Assembly: GCA_029202485.1 (NCBI GenBank) | Contig: CP119313.1 | Span: 3,844,001 to 3,908,000 of the forward strand | Length of the DNA: 64,000 bases | Source: Candidatus Pedobacter colombiensis | GTDB lineage: Bacteria; Bacteroidota; Bacteroidia; Sphingobacteriales; Sphingobacteriaceae | Reading direction: 5' to 3' | Part shown: piece after piece, positions 16,777 to 24,965 of the stretch | How the letters are laid out: every line of letters starts with the position of its first letter | How positions within the stretch are numbered: the stretch's first letter is position 1 | Program-made: the position numbers and the translations under genes | Notes under the pieces: generated by a model | Seen by the model: only the letters and a program-made list of their open reading frames with translations | Told to the model about the DNA's origin: nothing | The model's database searches: none

Positions 16777-18198
16777 TTATGGCCAAACACCAAGGTTCAT
16801 ATAAGAAATAGCAATCTTATCAATTGAGCCTACAAAAGCTGCAGTTCTCAATGTTGTAATTCCAGGTTTACTCAAGAAAGTCTCTCTGATTTCATGATAA
16901 GAATGAATCATGGTATCTTCCAGACCCGAATTCACCAATTCCATTTCTGAAGCACCTTTAACGATCATTAAACGGTGTTCTGCAGGAATACTTTTACCAG
17001 TAAGGCTTTCCAAAGTATTGATCAGGTTAGCGTTAGAATTTTCAGCATAGCGATTTTCCATACGGCCAAAAGCTACGTGTGAAAGGTTTTTCAACCACTC
17101 AAAATAAGAAACTGTAACACCACCGGCGTTGCAATACATATCAGGAATAATGATACCACCCATTTCCGTAAAGATCTCTTCCGCTTCAGGAGTAGTTGGT
17201 CCGTTAGCACCTTCCGCAATAATTTTTGCTTTGATGTTTCTGATATTCTGTACAGTGATTTGGTTTTCAAGTGCAGCAGGCACTAAAATATCACATGGCT
17301 GCTCTAAACCTTCCATAGAGTTTTTAAACTCAGTTGCACCAGGAAAACCTAAAATTGAGCCTGTAAGTTTACGGTGAGCAAATACCTCATCGATATTTAA
17401 ACCATTTGCATTGTAAATAGCACCTTCAAACTCGCAAAGACCAACGATAGTTGCACCAAACTCGGCCAGGAATTTAGCAGCGTGGTAACCCACATTACCT
17501 AAACCTTGAACAATTACACGTTTATCGCCCAAACCAGCCTTAAGACCTATTTTCGCCATATCTTCTGCAACATTTACGCATTCTCTTACTGCATAAGCTA
17601 CACCACGACCGGTAGCTTCCTTACGTCCACGAATACCGTGTAATGCAATTGGCTTACCTGTAACGCAACCCAGGGCATCAAGGTTACCAGGGTTCATGGT
17701 CATATAAGTATCCGCAATCCAGCTCATCTCACGTTCGCCGGTTCCATAATCAGGAGCAGGAACATCGATACCAGGACCAATGAAATTCTTTTTAATTAAT
17801 TCTGTCGTATAACGGCGGGTAATGTTCTCCAACTCACCAATTGTATAATTCTTAGGATTTATACATATCCCCCCTTTTGCACCCCCAAATGGTACGTTTA
17901 CAATAGCACATTTGTAAGTCATCAGTGCTGCAAGTGCCATTACCTCATCCTCATTTACCATGTCGCTGTAACGGATACCACCTTTTGTTGGGTTCATGTG
18001 CTGGGAGTGTTCTACTCGCCATGCATCAATTACCTCGAATCCATTACCTCTACGAATAGGGAACTGGAAACGGTACACACTGTTACAAGCTTTAATTTGA
18101 GTTAATAAACCTTCCGGATGGGCGGTAAATTGTGCGGCACTGTCAAAATTCTTGCAGACATCTGCAAAGAAATTTGTCTCATTTGCTGTATTAGCCAT
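16777..18198 (-). CDS. gdhA: Glu/Leu/Phe/Val dehydrogenase family glutamate dehydrogenase, 473 aa
   Basis: The substrate lysine region (MTYKCAIVNVPFGGAKGGI) and catalytic Asp region (GPGIDVPAPDYGTGEREMSW) are intact. A Rossmann NAD(P) domain follows (VIVQGLGNVGYHAAKFLAEFGA). It interconverts glutamate with 2-oxoglutarate and ammonium. The coenzyme cannot be set with confidence. It sits between the ccmD-like gene and ccmE but has its own 150-bp upstream region and its own terminator, so it is probably independently transcribed. Confidence 0.92.
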   Translation of the reverse strand: MANTANETNFFADVCKNFDSAAQFTAHPEGLLTQIKACNSVYRFQFPIRRGNGFEVIDAWRVEHSQHMNPTKGGIRYSDMVNEDEVMALAALMTYKCAIVNVPFGGAKGGICINPKNYTIGELENITRRYTTELIKKNFIGPGIDVPAPDYGTGEREMSWIADTYMTMNPGNLDALGCVTGKPIALHGIRGRKEATGRGVAYAVRECVNVAEDMAKIGLKAGLGDKRVIVQGLGNVGYHAAKFLAEFGATIVGLCEFEGAIYNANGLNIDEVFAHRKLTGSILGFPGATEFKNSMEGLEQPCDILVPAALENQITVQNIRNIKAKIIAEGANGPTTPEAEEIFTEMGGIIIPDMYCNAGGVTVSYFEWLKNLSHVAFGRMENRYAENSNANLINTLESLTGKSIPAEHRLMIVKGASEMELVNSGLEDTMIHSYHEIRETFLSKPGITTLRTAAFVGSIDKIAISYMNLGVWP

Positions 18199-18347
18199 TA
18201 TTTGTTTTTTATGAATTTGAAATAAGTTCTCAGTTATGAATACAAAATTGCACTAAAAAAAACGATTAATACAAATGAATAATAGCTTAGTGTACGCGAA
18301 ACACTACATCAAATTACAGAAAAAAACGGCGTTTAAACAGTTTAAAA

Positions 18348-18566
18348 TTAGTTTTTAGCAGCAGATTTTTGCTCTAATTTTTTTAATCTTTTTTCGATCG
18401 AGAATAGAAAAAAAATCAAGCCGAACAAAATTAATAGAACGCAAGCAACAACAACATATATTTTACCTGAAGCATATACGCTTTCAGTAATTGATGAATT
18501 TCCATTTTGTGCAAATAACTGCATTGCAAACATCAACATTAAAAAGGTAACTGAAATTTTCTTCAT
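18348..18566 (-). CDS. CcmD-like small membrane protein, 72 aa
   Basis: A signal-like N-terminus (MKKISVTFLMLMFAMQLFAQ) is followed by one transmembrane helix (VYASGKIYVVVACVLLILFGLIFFLF) and a Lys-rich cytoplasmic tail with a short coiled coil (EKRLKKLEQKSAAKN). I start at the ATG at 18566; a longer frame to 18644 overlaps ccmC. Position directly after ccmC and topology match the CcmD-like proteins of Bacteroidota. CcmD helps release holo-CcmE from CcmC. Confidence 0.8.
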   Translation of the reverse strand: MKKISVTFLMLMFAMQLFAQNGNSSITESVYASGKIYVVVACVLLILFGLIFFLFSIEKRLKKLEQKSAAKN

Positions 18567-18568
18567 GA

Positions 18569-19228
18569 CTATAAGGTATTCTTTTTTTCTAATGAACGGA
18601 CTCTGTATAAAATGGTATATATCCAATACCCGATAAGTATCCAACCTATACAGGCAGGATAAAATACAGCCCGCATACGGCTATCTAAATCGTAAGAATT
18701 GAAACCCGGATTACCTCCATTTCCCGGATGTAAAGAATCAGATAAACGTGGCAATACAAAAAGTAACACCACCATCATCGGGAAGGCAAATATGTTATAA
18801 ATAGCAGCTATTTTAGCTCGCTTTTGTTCTTCATCAATTGCATTACGCAACACCAGGTAAGCGAAGTACAACAACAGGGCGATAGCAGCAAAATTTTGTT
18901 TTACATCAAAACTCCAGGCCTGCCCCCAGGTAAACTTGGCCCATATCGCACCGGTTATAATTCCGAGAACACCGAAAATGATACCCGCATTAACGCTTTC
19001 GACAGCTTTAAGGTCATGCTCAGCATTATTATTACTTAAAAATTTGATACTGTGGTAAACAGATACGCTAAATAATACGATCATTCCAAACCACATCGGT
19101 ACGTGGAAATAAAGGTTTCTTATACTTTCATGCAAAATAGGTAACTCGGGTACGCTTGATAAAAATCCCGCAATTGTTGAGTAAGTGACCAACAATGCAC
19201 CTAATATTTTCCACCAGTTCTTATACAT
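18569..19228 (-). CDS. ccmC: Heme handling protein CcmC, 219 aa
   Basis: Six hydrophobic helices with a CcmC-type heme-handling segment (KFTWGQAWSFDVKQ) in which the classical WGTWWVWD motif is strongly altered. Flanking histidines occur in LHESIRNLYFHVPMWFG and VSVYHSIKFL. CcmC loads heme onto CcmE. It is two bases upstream of the ccmD-like gene. Its usual partner ccmB is 7 kb away at 26275-26934, separated by an accessory island. Confidence 0.88.
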   Translation of the reverse strand: MYKNWWKILGALLVTYSTIAGFLSSVPELPILHESIRNLYFHVPMWFGMIVLFSVSVYHSIKFLSNNNAEHDLKAVESVNAGIIFGVLGIITGAIWAKFTWGQAWSFDVKQNFAAIALLLYFAYLVLRNAIDEEQKRAKIAAIYNIFAFPMMVVLLFVLPRLSDSLHPGNGGNPGFNSYDLDSRMRAVFYPACIGWILIGYWIYTILYRVRSLEKKNTL

Positions 19229-19350
19229 TATATACGTTTAATTCGGACAAAGGTAATAACTGGACCCTGTATTTTTATCATAAAGATGTAAATCAGATTT
19301 TGATGGGATTAGAATACCTTCTGATCTAAAATACCGTTACTTCAACCATA

Positions 19351-20418
19351 CTATTTTTTTCCTAATTTTTCTACTGCTGCTCTTAACAAATCCGCATGGT
19401 TATATATGTCATCCACCACCACTAACTCGTGTTTAATTTCCTTCTTATTCTCATCTAGCACCGCTAAATACTTCTTATTACCTAAATACAGTCTGCATAT
19501 TGTTTTACGATTGTTGTCGTCAAGCAATATTGCAAAGTATGAGAGTGCATCACGATGTACTATTCGTTTTGGATCAATAATTTCTCGTAAGATTGACTTC
19601 ACAATAAAGTACCCTTCAATTTCCTCCTCAGTAGTTACAATTCCGGTTTCAGTTGCCATGACTGGTTCGGCTGTACTTTTTACTTCAGTTTCATTGCTGT
19701 TGGCTTCTTCCTTACCTAAAGCCGTTTTCAGCCTATCGGTAATTGCATCATTCAGAACCTGATTAGAAGACCGTTTAACCAATTCAGTAAATTGAGCAAG
19801 AATTTTCTCAGTCAACTTCCCCTGATATACCTGACTAGCGAAATGCTTTACAAATACTATCGAAGGGTCTCTAAGCTCAGATGTAATTAGGGCTTTGAGT
19901 TCATTTGTAAACTTCAGATCGGATGCCGTATTTGAAATATTCTCTATATCAAAATATGACTTATGGAATTTCTTTAATTCCTCTATCTGCATATCCTTGA
20001 TTTCAGCAATATTGAATTCAAAGAATGGCTTATCATCCATCTTATTGGGCTCATTAAGATCTGTATAAAACCTATAATTCAACCCATTAGTTAATAAACT
20101 GAATTTAGCCTTAGTAACATGGAAATATCTAAAAAGCTGTGAATTGTGCGGATCCAACTTTTCCAGGTGATGCTTGCATTCAATGATGATGATTGGGTCT
20201 CCATCCTTCATGATTGCATAATCAACTTTCTCACCCTTTTTAATGCCAATATCTGCTATAAATTCCGGATTAACTTCAAAAGGATCAAATACATCAAATC
20301 CTAATAATCTGATAAATGGCATGATCAGCGCATTTTTAGTTGCTTCTTCTGTTTGTATCTGAGGAATCATCTTGGCAGTTCTTGTGCCCAACTGCTTTAC
20401 TTCGTCTTTAAAATCCAT
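19351..20418 (-). CDS. HsdR N-terminal-type restriction endonuclease-like protein, 355 aa
   Basis: The first 160 residues are a PD-(D/E)xK nuclease domain of the kind at the N-terminus of type I restriction HsdR subunits. Visible features are TEEATKNALIMPFIRLLGFDVFDP, then VDYAIMKDGDPIIIIECKHH with the Asp and the ECK catalytic elements. There is no helicase domain, and no methylase or specificity subunit is nearby. The second half ends in a basic beta-rich domain. Stand-alone proteins like this are common and often poorly characterised. Defence is a guess; it lies at one end of the island that splits the ccm genes. Confidence 0.75.
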   Translation of the reverse strand: MDFKDEVKQLGTRTAKMIPQIQTEEATKNALIMPFIRLLGFDVFDPFEVNPEFIADIGIKKGEKVDYAIMKDGDPIIIIECKHHLEKLDPHNSQLFRYFHVTKAKFSLLTNGLNYRFYTDLNEPNKMDDKPFFEFNIAEIKDMQIEELKKFHKSYFDIENISNTASDLKFTNELKALITSELRDPSIVFVKHFASQVYQGKLTEKILAQFTELVKRSSNQVLNDAITDRLKTALGKEEANSNETEVKSTAEPVMATETGIVTTEEEIEGYFIVKSILREIIDPKRIVHRDALSYFAILLDDNNRKTICRLYLGNKKYLAVLDENKKEIKHELVVVDDIYNHADLLRAAVEKLGKK

Positions 20419-20469
20419 ATTAAATACCTTATTATAATTAAGTTCTATGTCCCAGCGATATCTGTCACC

Positions 20470-20763
20470 CTATTTTTTCACTTTTCTAATAAATCGCTCT
20501 GAAATCTCATTTTCCGGGATAATCCGGCCATCACGAAGAATCATCATCGTTGTAGCATCTGTAGGATGCTCAAACACATGAAAACCAGCCCTGCAATTGG
20601 AAAATCGATACCTGAGGGCCCGAAGGCCCTCACAAAAACCATCTTGTGTAGTCTTATGGTATACGTATTGAGAGCAAGTGATTCTAAAAATACATGGTCG
20701 TCTTTTCTCTTTCGGAATTAAGGCCCAATAGATCTTAATGGCCAGAAGAAACAGCGCTTTCAT
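20470..20763 (-). CDS. YidD-like protein, 97 aa
   Basis: The YidD pattern is visible: KIYWALIPKEKRRPCIFRITCSQY (compare P-x-C-R-x-x-P-T-C-S-x-Y), then LRALRYRFSNCRAGF. YidD aids membrane insertion by the YidC pathway. I start at the ATG at 20763, overlapping the upstream gene by 29 bp; a frame to 20856 lacks family similarity. The C-terminal tail (MMILRDGRIIPENEIS) is longer than usual. Position in an accessory operon away from rnpA/yidC suggests a non-housekeeping copy. Confidence 0.72.
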   Translation of the reverse strand: MKALFLLAIKIYWALIPKEKRRPCIFRITCSQYVYHKTTQDGFCEGLRALRYRFSNCRAGFHVFEHPTDATTMMILRDGRIIPENEISERFIRKVKK

Positions 20764-21001
20764 GACGGGTTTCTTTGCTAAAAACAACCATCTGATAAGA
20801 AGCCATATAACCGGGCTTCGCCCCAATCCCAAAGCATCCCGAGTGTGGCTGTACATAAGTGGAAACGCCTTCTAATCTGACATATTTCCAGCCTTGGTTG
20901 CTATATTGTTCAATCAGTCTGCACAATTGCTGGGCTACAACCGCTGCAGTTTCCTTTTTTTGATCTAGTGTAGCGGTGAATGGTATTACTGTATATTCCA
21001 T
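20735..21001 (-). CDS. DUF4177-like small protein, 88 aa
   Basis: A short soluble protein with a central ALxxQGWKYVRLEGVSTY-like element (NQGWKYVRLEGVSTYV), which is the recognisable core of DUF4177-type proteins. Function unknown. I start at the ATG at 21001; an in-frame TTG three codons earlier is less likely. It follows the 69-aa gene after 12 bp and overlaps the YidD-like gene, so the three are an operon that begins about 60 bp downstream of the TTACGG/CCGTAA inverted repeat. Confidence 0.65.
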   Translation of the reverse strand: MEYTVIPFTATLDQKKETAAVVAQQLCRLIEQYSNQGWKYVRLEGVSTYVQPHSGCFGIGAKPGYMASYQMVVFSKETRHESAVSSGH

Positions 21002-21013
21002 ATCAGACAATAA

Positions 21014-21223
21014 TTAACTGTTATGACAAGTTGGTGAACAGTAATAACAACCATCGACTTGTAGGTAGTGTCTTTTTGCCGCCATAACTGCGCCTTCACA
21101 TGAATAAAATTCTCCTAAATCCAACTTACTTACAATCCTTGAAAGATAAAGGCAAGTTTCGTCATGAACTTCATGGTCACCATTAGACTGAACATGCCTG
21201 TTTACGTAATATTTCTTTTTCAT
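21014..21223 (-). CDS. Small Cys/His-rich protein, 69 aa
   Basis: I do not recognise a named family. The protein is basic at the start (MKKKYYVNRHVQ) and has a His/Cys pattern: HEVHDETCLYL, a central SCEGAVMAAKRHY and the end GCYYCSPTCHNS. The spaced His/Cys residues suggest a small zinc-binding fold. The C-terminal domain of the 275-aa protein at 24138-24965 has a comparable H-x4-C...AKA...C layout. It is the first gene of an operon with the DUF4177-like and YidD-like genes. Confidence 0.7.
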   Translation of the reverse strand: MKKKYYVNRHVQSNGDHEVHDETCLYLSRIVSKLDLGEFYSCEGAVMAAKRHYLQVDGCYYCSPTCHNS

Positions 21224-21254
21224 AATTTAAAAATTTTAGTTCTTAATTATGATT

Positions 21255-21262
21255 CGAAAGTA
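21255..21262 (-). promoter_or_regulatory. Possible -7 box of the 69-aa/DUF4177/YidD operon
   Basis: On the minus strand the sequence is TACTTTCG, one mismatch from TAnnTTTG, 31 bp before the ATG at 21223. The inverted repeat at 21284-21299 is centred about 33 bp upstream of this box, a distance usual for an activator. Confidence 0.35.
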
Positions 21263-21283
21263 GACAGCTGAACAAAGTTTCCC

Positions 21284-21299
21284 TTACGGGAAACCGTAA
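21284..21299. promoter_or_regulatory. Operator-like inverted repeat, copy 1
   Basis: TTACGG-GAAA-CCGTAA is a perfect inverted repeat with a 4-bp spacer. It overlaps a second palindrome, TTTCCC-TTAC-GGGAAA. It lies just downstream of the response regulator gene and about 60 bp upstream of the 69-aa gene. A near copy (one arm mismatch) is at 24012-24027. It is a candidate binding site for the response regulator. Confidence 0.55.
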
Positions 21300-21316
21300 A
21301 GCGAGAAATTAAAGTA

Positions 21317-21985
21317 TTATATAATTTTGAAATCTTTACAATAGGCAATAAGCTGCTCATTGGTCGAAAAACCCAAAACATCTTTGATCAAATTGAGGCG
21401 CTTTTCAATACTGCTCAAACCAGAAGGTTTGATATTTTTGCTCTGAAGGTATTCAGGAATATCTTTTTGTTTTACCCCACCCGCAAGCAAAGCAATAATA
21501 GTGGTATCGTAGCTTGTAAAATCATAAGTATTTCTTTCTTTCACCAGAACTTTCATTTGAGCGGGGAAATACTTATTCCCTTGCGCAATTGCTTCCAGAG
21601 CCGACCTAAGTTCCTTCGCATCATGCCGGGCTTTACGCACGTACCCATCAATTCCCAGATCTTTGATCAGCATATCTATCACAGCAGGCTTACCCTCTGC
21701 CGAAAATACCAGAACCTTAAGTCCCGGTTGTTCGTCTTTAATAGCCTTAATCAGCGCTGCGCCATCAACAATTTTCTGGATGTTATGATCTTCCTCAAAT
21801 GAAAGATCGGTGATCAGCAAATCATACGGCTGACCTGTTTTGAGGCCCTTTTGGATTCTGGCAAAAGCATCGTCGCAATAAAACACATAATCAGGATCTA
21901 CAATTTTTAAATCCCCTATGGTTTTGCGCACAGAAATACTAGTACTTTCCTGATCCTCTGCAATTAGTACGCGTTCGAACATCAT
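21317..21985 (-). CDS. Two-component response regulator, LuxR/NarL-like output, 222 aa
   Basis: The N-terminal receiver domain has the acidic pair in VLIAEDQES and the phosphoacceptor Asp in DLLITDLSFEED. The conserved Lys comes later, near GYVRKARHD. The C-terminal 65 residues form a LuxR-type helix-turn-helix (TTIIALLAGGVKQKDIPEYL, then SSIEKRLNLIKDVLG). It is preceded after 6 bp by its cognate TPR sensor kinase gene. Its targets are unknown; the paired inverted repeats in the island are candidates. Confidence 0.9.
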   Translation of the reverse strand: MMFERVLIAEDQESTSISVRKTIGDLKIVDPDYVFYCDDAFARIQKGLKTGQPYDLLITDLSFEEDHNIQKIVDGAALIKAIKDEQPGLKVLVFSAEGKPAVIDMLIKDLGIDGYVRKARHDAKELRSALEAIAQGNKYFPAQMKVLVKERNTYDFTSYDTTIIALLAGGVKQKDIPEYLQSKNIKPSGLSSIEKRLNLIKDVLGFSTNEQLIAYCKDFKII

Positions 21986-21991
21986 ATATCT

Positions 21992-23677
21992 TTAGGTAGC
22001 TGTAAAGGAAATGTGAATTCTCAATCCCCTATCATTTTTTGTATCAAAAGTAATTGCCCCACCAATACTGCCAATACGGTTTCCCGTATTGCTCAAGCCA
22101 TTTTTAAAATTTGGCTTTCCTTTGATTCCAATCCCATCATCTGTATAATGAATATTCACTTGATTACCGATTTGCTCAAACTTCACTACCACATTACTTG
22201 CGCTGCTATGCTTTTTCATATTCACCATCAGCTCCTGAAGAATATGCTCAATTTCATGTTTTGCTTTTGAACTCACCCGGTTCCACAATGCTTCTTCATT
22301 GCCCACGAGAGAGATTCTCCTGTTACTAGCGCCAAATGACGCCATCAAGCCATTAATTTTCTCTTGAAAATTAGGCTCAGCTACATGATTCTCTTCATAA
22401 GTAATGTCGCGCGACTTCTCATAAAGTACTTCTATGCCATCCAAAACTCTTTCCTTATCCATGTCTTCCCTATTTTCAATTTCCGACATCATTCTGTACA
22501 GTCCGTTTGCAACAACATCGTGCACCCTTTTATGGATCTTCAGCTTGTTGTCACGAATGGCCGCCTCCGCTTCCAACGCTAACTTTTCCTTTCTTTTCTT
22601 GTACCACAGTACAGAAATGACCGCACCGGCTATGAAAATCAAAACCGTCCCAGCCAGCAAAAATTTTTGTTTAGTAATCTGATACTTCTTTTCTGCATTG
22701 TCTTTCTGCAAATTGAGGTTATCCGCTTTATTTTTCTCCGTTTCATACCGAATAACGGCAAACTGGTTCTTAGCAGCATTCCGGTCGGTCTCTAAACTGT
22801 CTTCTAATTTTTTGTACGTGTCAAAATATTGCTTTGCTTGCTGATGCGGGCTCAGTTTAATCAGCCTTTCCAGTGCATACAATTGATCGTCTGCACTTTT
22901 TATCTGCTGTGCCAAAAGGTACATAGTGCGAGCATAGAAAATTGCAGAATCTGGCTTTTTAAGCATGTAAAAATCCGCAAGGTGAGCTAAACTTGCATTC
23001 TGCCCAAATAGGTCATTCACTTTCTGACGAATATGCAAAGCTTTTAAGAAATCGGGTACCGGATTATATTGAGGATTTTGTAACCATTTCGTTTTCGAAG
23101 TATTGGATAATATCCTCGAAAATGTAATCGGATTCTCCTTTATACTCTTGGTAGTAATCAGCTTGTTAAAATATCGAAGTGCTTGATCATACTTATGCTG
23201 ATCGGTTAAATTAACAGCCAGATTATTTAGATAGATATTTCTAGAAGCTTCCTTATTGGAAAGTTCGATAGCCTTGAGCAGAAACTGAGCAGACTCCCGG
23301 TTATGTTTTAACCGACTGGCCATTTTCCCCAAGTTATTATAATTGGTCGATAAGATTTCTCTTTGAGGTTCAACCGCAGGATTCAGATATTTGATTGCCG
23401 AGAGCGAAATTTCCTGACTTCCAAAAAAATCACCACGGTCGCCACTAATGATAGCCATATTGATCAGCGATTTTGCGACTTTAACACTATCGCCGTCTTT
23501 TAAGGCTTTCTCCTTAGCTTTATTAAAGTATAGGAAACTGCTATCCGGAAGATTGTGATCAGAAAAATACCAGGCCCGATCATAATATGGATTGTCCTTA
23601 GAAACCTCCTGTTTAATCTCATCCTGATGACAAGAAAATAAAAGTAATAAAATAAGAGGCGTTATATATCTTTTCAA
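21992..23677 (-). CDS. TPR-containing lipoprotein sensor histidine kinase, about 561 aa
   Basis: Numbering starts from a TTG at 23677, which gives a textbook lipoprotein signal (KRYITPLILLLLFSC, lipid-modified Cys16). No ATG is available; a TTG at 23716 lies inside a terminator hairpin and is less likely. Residues about 20-300 are TPR-like helices outside the membrane, followed by a coiled coil. A transmembrane helix (about 339-360) precedes a DesK/HisKA_3-like dimerisation segment with phosphoacceptor His386 (KRVHDVVANGLY). The HATPase domain has an N-box (ELMVNMKKH) and G-box (DDGIGIKG). It pairs with the next gene. Confidence 0.85.
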   Translation of the reverse strand: MKRYITPLILLLLFSCHQDEIKQEVSKDNPYYDRAWYFSDHNLPDSSFLYFNKAKEKALKDGDSVKVAKSLINMAIISGDRGDFFGSQEISLSAIKYLNPAVEPQREILSTNYNNLGKMASRLKHNRESAQFLLKAIELSNKEASRNIYLNNLAVNLTDQHKYDQALRYFNKLITTKSIKENPITFSRILSNTSKTKWLQNPQYNPVPDFLKALHIRQKVNDLFGQNASLAHLADFYMLKKPDSAIFYARTMYLLAQQIKSADDQLYALERLIKLSPHQQAKQYFDTYKKLEDSLETDRNAAKNQFAVIRYETEKNKADNLNLQKDNAEKKYQITKQKFLLAGTVLIFIAGAVISVLWYKKRKEKLALEAEAAIRDNKLKIHKRVHDVVANGLYRMMSEIENREDMDKERVLDGIEVLYEKSRDITYEENHVAEPNFQEKINGLMASFGASNRRISLVGNEEALWNRVSSKAKHEIEHILQELMVNMKKHSSASNVVVKFEQIGNQVNIHYTDDGIGIKGKPNFKNGLSNTGNRIGSIGGAITFDTKNDRGLRIHISFTAT

Positions 23678-23703
23678 GATTTTTATTATTTCCCTAAAAT
23701 AAA

Positions 23704-23732
23704 AAAATACGGGCAAAAAATGCCCGTATTTT
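23704..23732 (-). terminator. Terminator between the peptide gene and the sensor kinase gene
   Basis: A perfect 12-bp stem (AAAATACGGGCA with TGCCCGTATTTT) and a five-base loop, followed on the minus strand by a T-rich run. It would make the short peptide mRNA abundant, with partial read-through into the kinase. Confidence 0.8.
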
Positions 23733-23739
23733 ATATTTA

Positions 23740-23895
23740 TTACCTAGGTGGGTTGTTGCCCATTTCGCCACCTGGGCCATCAGGAATATCTGGGATATCA
23801 TTGGTGGTTACAACCTGACTGTTATTAGTTGATGCTGTAGTTGAGTGCGAAGGGCAAATAAACCCCATTAAAAGATAAAAAATAATACTATACAT
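23740..23895 (-). CDS. Short secreted peptide precursor, 51 aa
   Basis: An ATG-initiated frame with a hydrophobic N-terminus (MYSIIFYLLMGFIC), then a Ser/Thr/Asn-rich linker and an acidic Pro/Gly-rich end (NDIPDIPDGPGGEMGNNPPR). It ends 8 bp before a strong terminator and sits directly upstream of the sensor kinase on the same strand. Its end suggests a mature signal or surface peptide, and the N-terminus suggests export. It resembles no family I know. A coding role is supported by layout and composition only, so it could be a chance frame. Confidence 0.5.
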   Translation of the reverse strand: MYSIIFYLLMGFICPSHSTTASTNNSQVVTTNDIPDIPDGPGGEMGNNPPR

Positions 23896-23923
23896 GATTC
23901 AAAAATTTAGAATTGAAATACTT

Positions 23924-24055
23924 GGTAGGCCTCCGCGAATCCGATCGCGGCGGTTGCTACATTGGCATTTCAGAAGCGCTTCTGAAATTTTTGGGAAGAA
24001 TTGAGATTCCATTACGGGAGACAGTAACTGCTTCCCAAACCGGTCATTACCTACC
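23924..24055. repeat. Nested inverted repeats with a cloverleaf-like layout
   Basis: An outer 6-bp pair (GGTAGG 23924-23929, CCTACC 24050-24055) encloses three successive hairpins. They are CCGCGA/TCGCGG (23933-23950), a perfect palindrome with half-site ATTTCAGAAGC (23967-23988), and TTGGGAAG/CTTCCCAA (23991-23998 with 24031-24038). The last contains copy 2 of the operator-like repeat. The region is noncoding, between the peptide gene and the divergent 275-aa gene. Confidence 0.6.
24012..24027. promoter_or_regulatory. Operator-like inverted repeat, copy 2
   Basis: TTACGG-GAGA-CAGTAA matches copy 1 at 21284-21299 with one mismatch in the right arm and one in the spacer. The flanking TTCC on the left is also shared. 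It is nearly midway between the starts of the peptide gene (23895) and the 275-aa gene (24138). Confidence 0.5.
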
Positions 24056-24137
24056 GCAACTTCCTCTCATTTAAAATCTGTCTGTACATGAGCCGCAATA
24101 GCTAATCAAGGCTCCAACCGATTTCGAAAGCAAATGT

Positions 24138-24965
24138 ATGGCGGTCAAAAACCCTGATCACCATACGGTTCCGATCATTCCGATAAATCCGGCGGAATTC
24201 CGGAAAACCATAAAAGATTCCGAAAATTCCAGTTACATTTACTTATCAATTCATAGGATAATGCTCGATGATTATAAAAAAGCGGTGATTTTTGATTACC
24301 ACCAAAAGAAGGTGAAGAGATTACTTTCTTTAAATTTATCACATCCTACACCCGCCAAATTGAGGCACGAATGTCTTCTGGTTTTAAACACAAGGCCGCA
24401 AATAAAGGATGAGAAAATTATCAGAGACTTTTTCAATTTAGGTGCTATTTCCAATGACTATAGTAGCAGCATTGAAAGATTTGATCCTGAAAAACTCAAA
24501 CCCTTGGATAACTATTTAAAAGGAAAGACAGTATCTACTGAGCCAAGGAATATCGAACTTTTGGCCTGGCTTATAGATTTTGAACCCAGACCATACCAAT
24601 ACGGAGTAATCTATGCTACAACAAAAGAACTACCAGCTGAAGAAATAAAGGATATAAAAGAAGTCTTTGAACCGGAACAACCTAAACCAGAAAGACCCGA
24701 GAAAGAAGAATCTAAAATTCTAGCCAAGTATGGAATTGACATCATAATTTTGCTTATAACTATTATTGGTGGAATCGGCTTATCTATGCGAAACGCCAGT
24801 ATTGAACGTACGACCACAGCCTACATCTGCACCAGTAAGGTTGCAAAAAAATATCATCTAAACGCTAAATGTCATGGTTTGAATAACTGTAAAAGCGAAA
24901 TTGTCCCAACTACTATAGCTAAAGCAAAAGATGGTGGGAAAACCTTATGTGAAATTGAACATTAG
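24138..24965 (+). CDS. Membrane protein with C-terminal Cys/His mini-domain, 275 aa
   Basis: Residues 1-180 are a soluble region I do not recognise (for example SSYIYLSIHRIMLDDYKKAV). A Pro/Glu-rich stretch follows (EPEQPKPERPEKEE), then one transmembrane helix (YGIDIIILLITIIGGIGLSM). The C-terminal about 45 residues are a recurrent Bacteroidota module: YICTSKVAKKYHLNAKCHGL, then NCKSEI and AKAKDGGKTLCEIE. The Cys/His pattern suggests metal binding. It is transcribed divergently from the peptide/kinase genes in the same island. Function unknown. Confidence 0.75.
   Translation: MAVKNPDHHTVPIIPINPAEFRKTIKDSENSSYIYLSIHRIMLDDYKKAVIFDYHQKKVKRLLSLNLSHPTPAKLRHECLLVLNTRPQIKDEKIIRDFFNLGAISNDYSSSIERFDPEKLKPLDNYLKGKTVSTEPRNIELLAWLIDFEPRPYQYGVIYATTKELPAEEIKDIKEVFEPEQPKPERPEKEESKILAKYGIDIIILLITIIGGIGLSMRNASIERTTTAYICTSKVAKKYHLNAKCHGLNNCKSEIVPTTIAKAKDGGKTLCEIEH

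Noticed and set aside
23678..23716. Sensor kinase start at the TTG at 23716
   Set aside because: That codon is inside the terminator hairpin of the peptide gene and puts extra residues before a lipoprotein signal; the TTG at 23677 is better.
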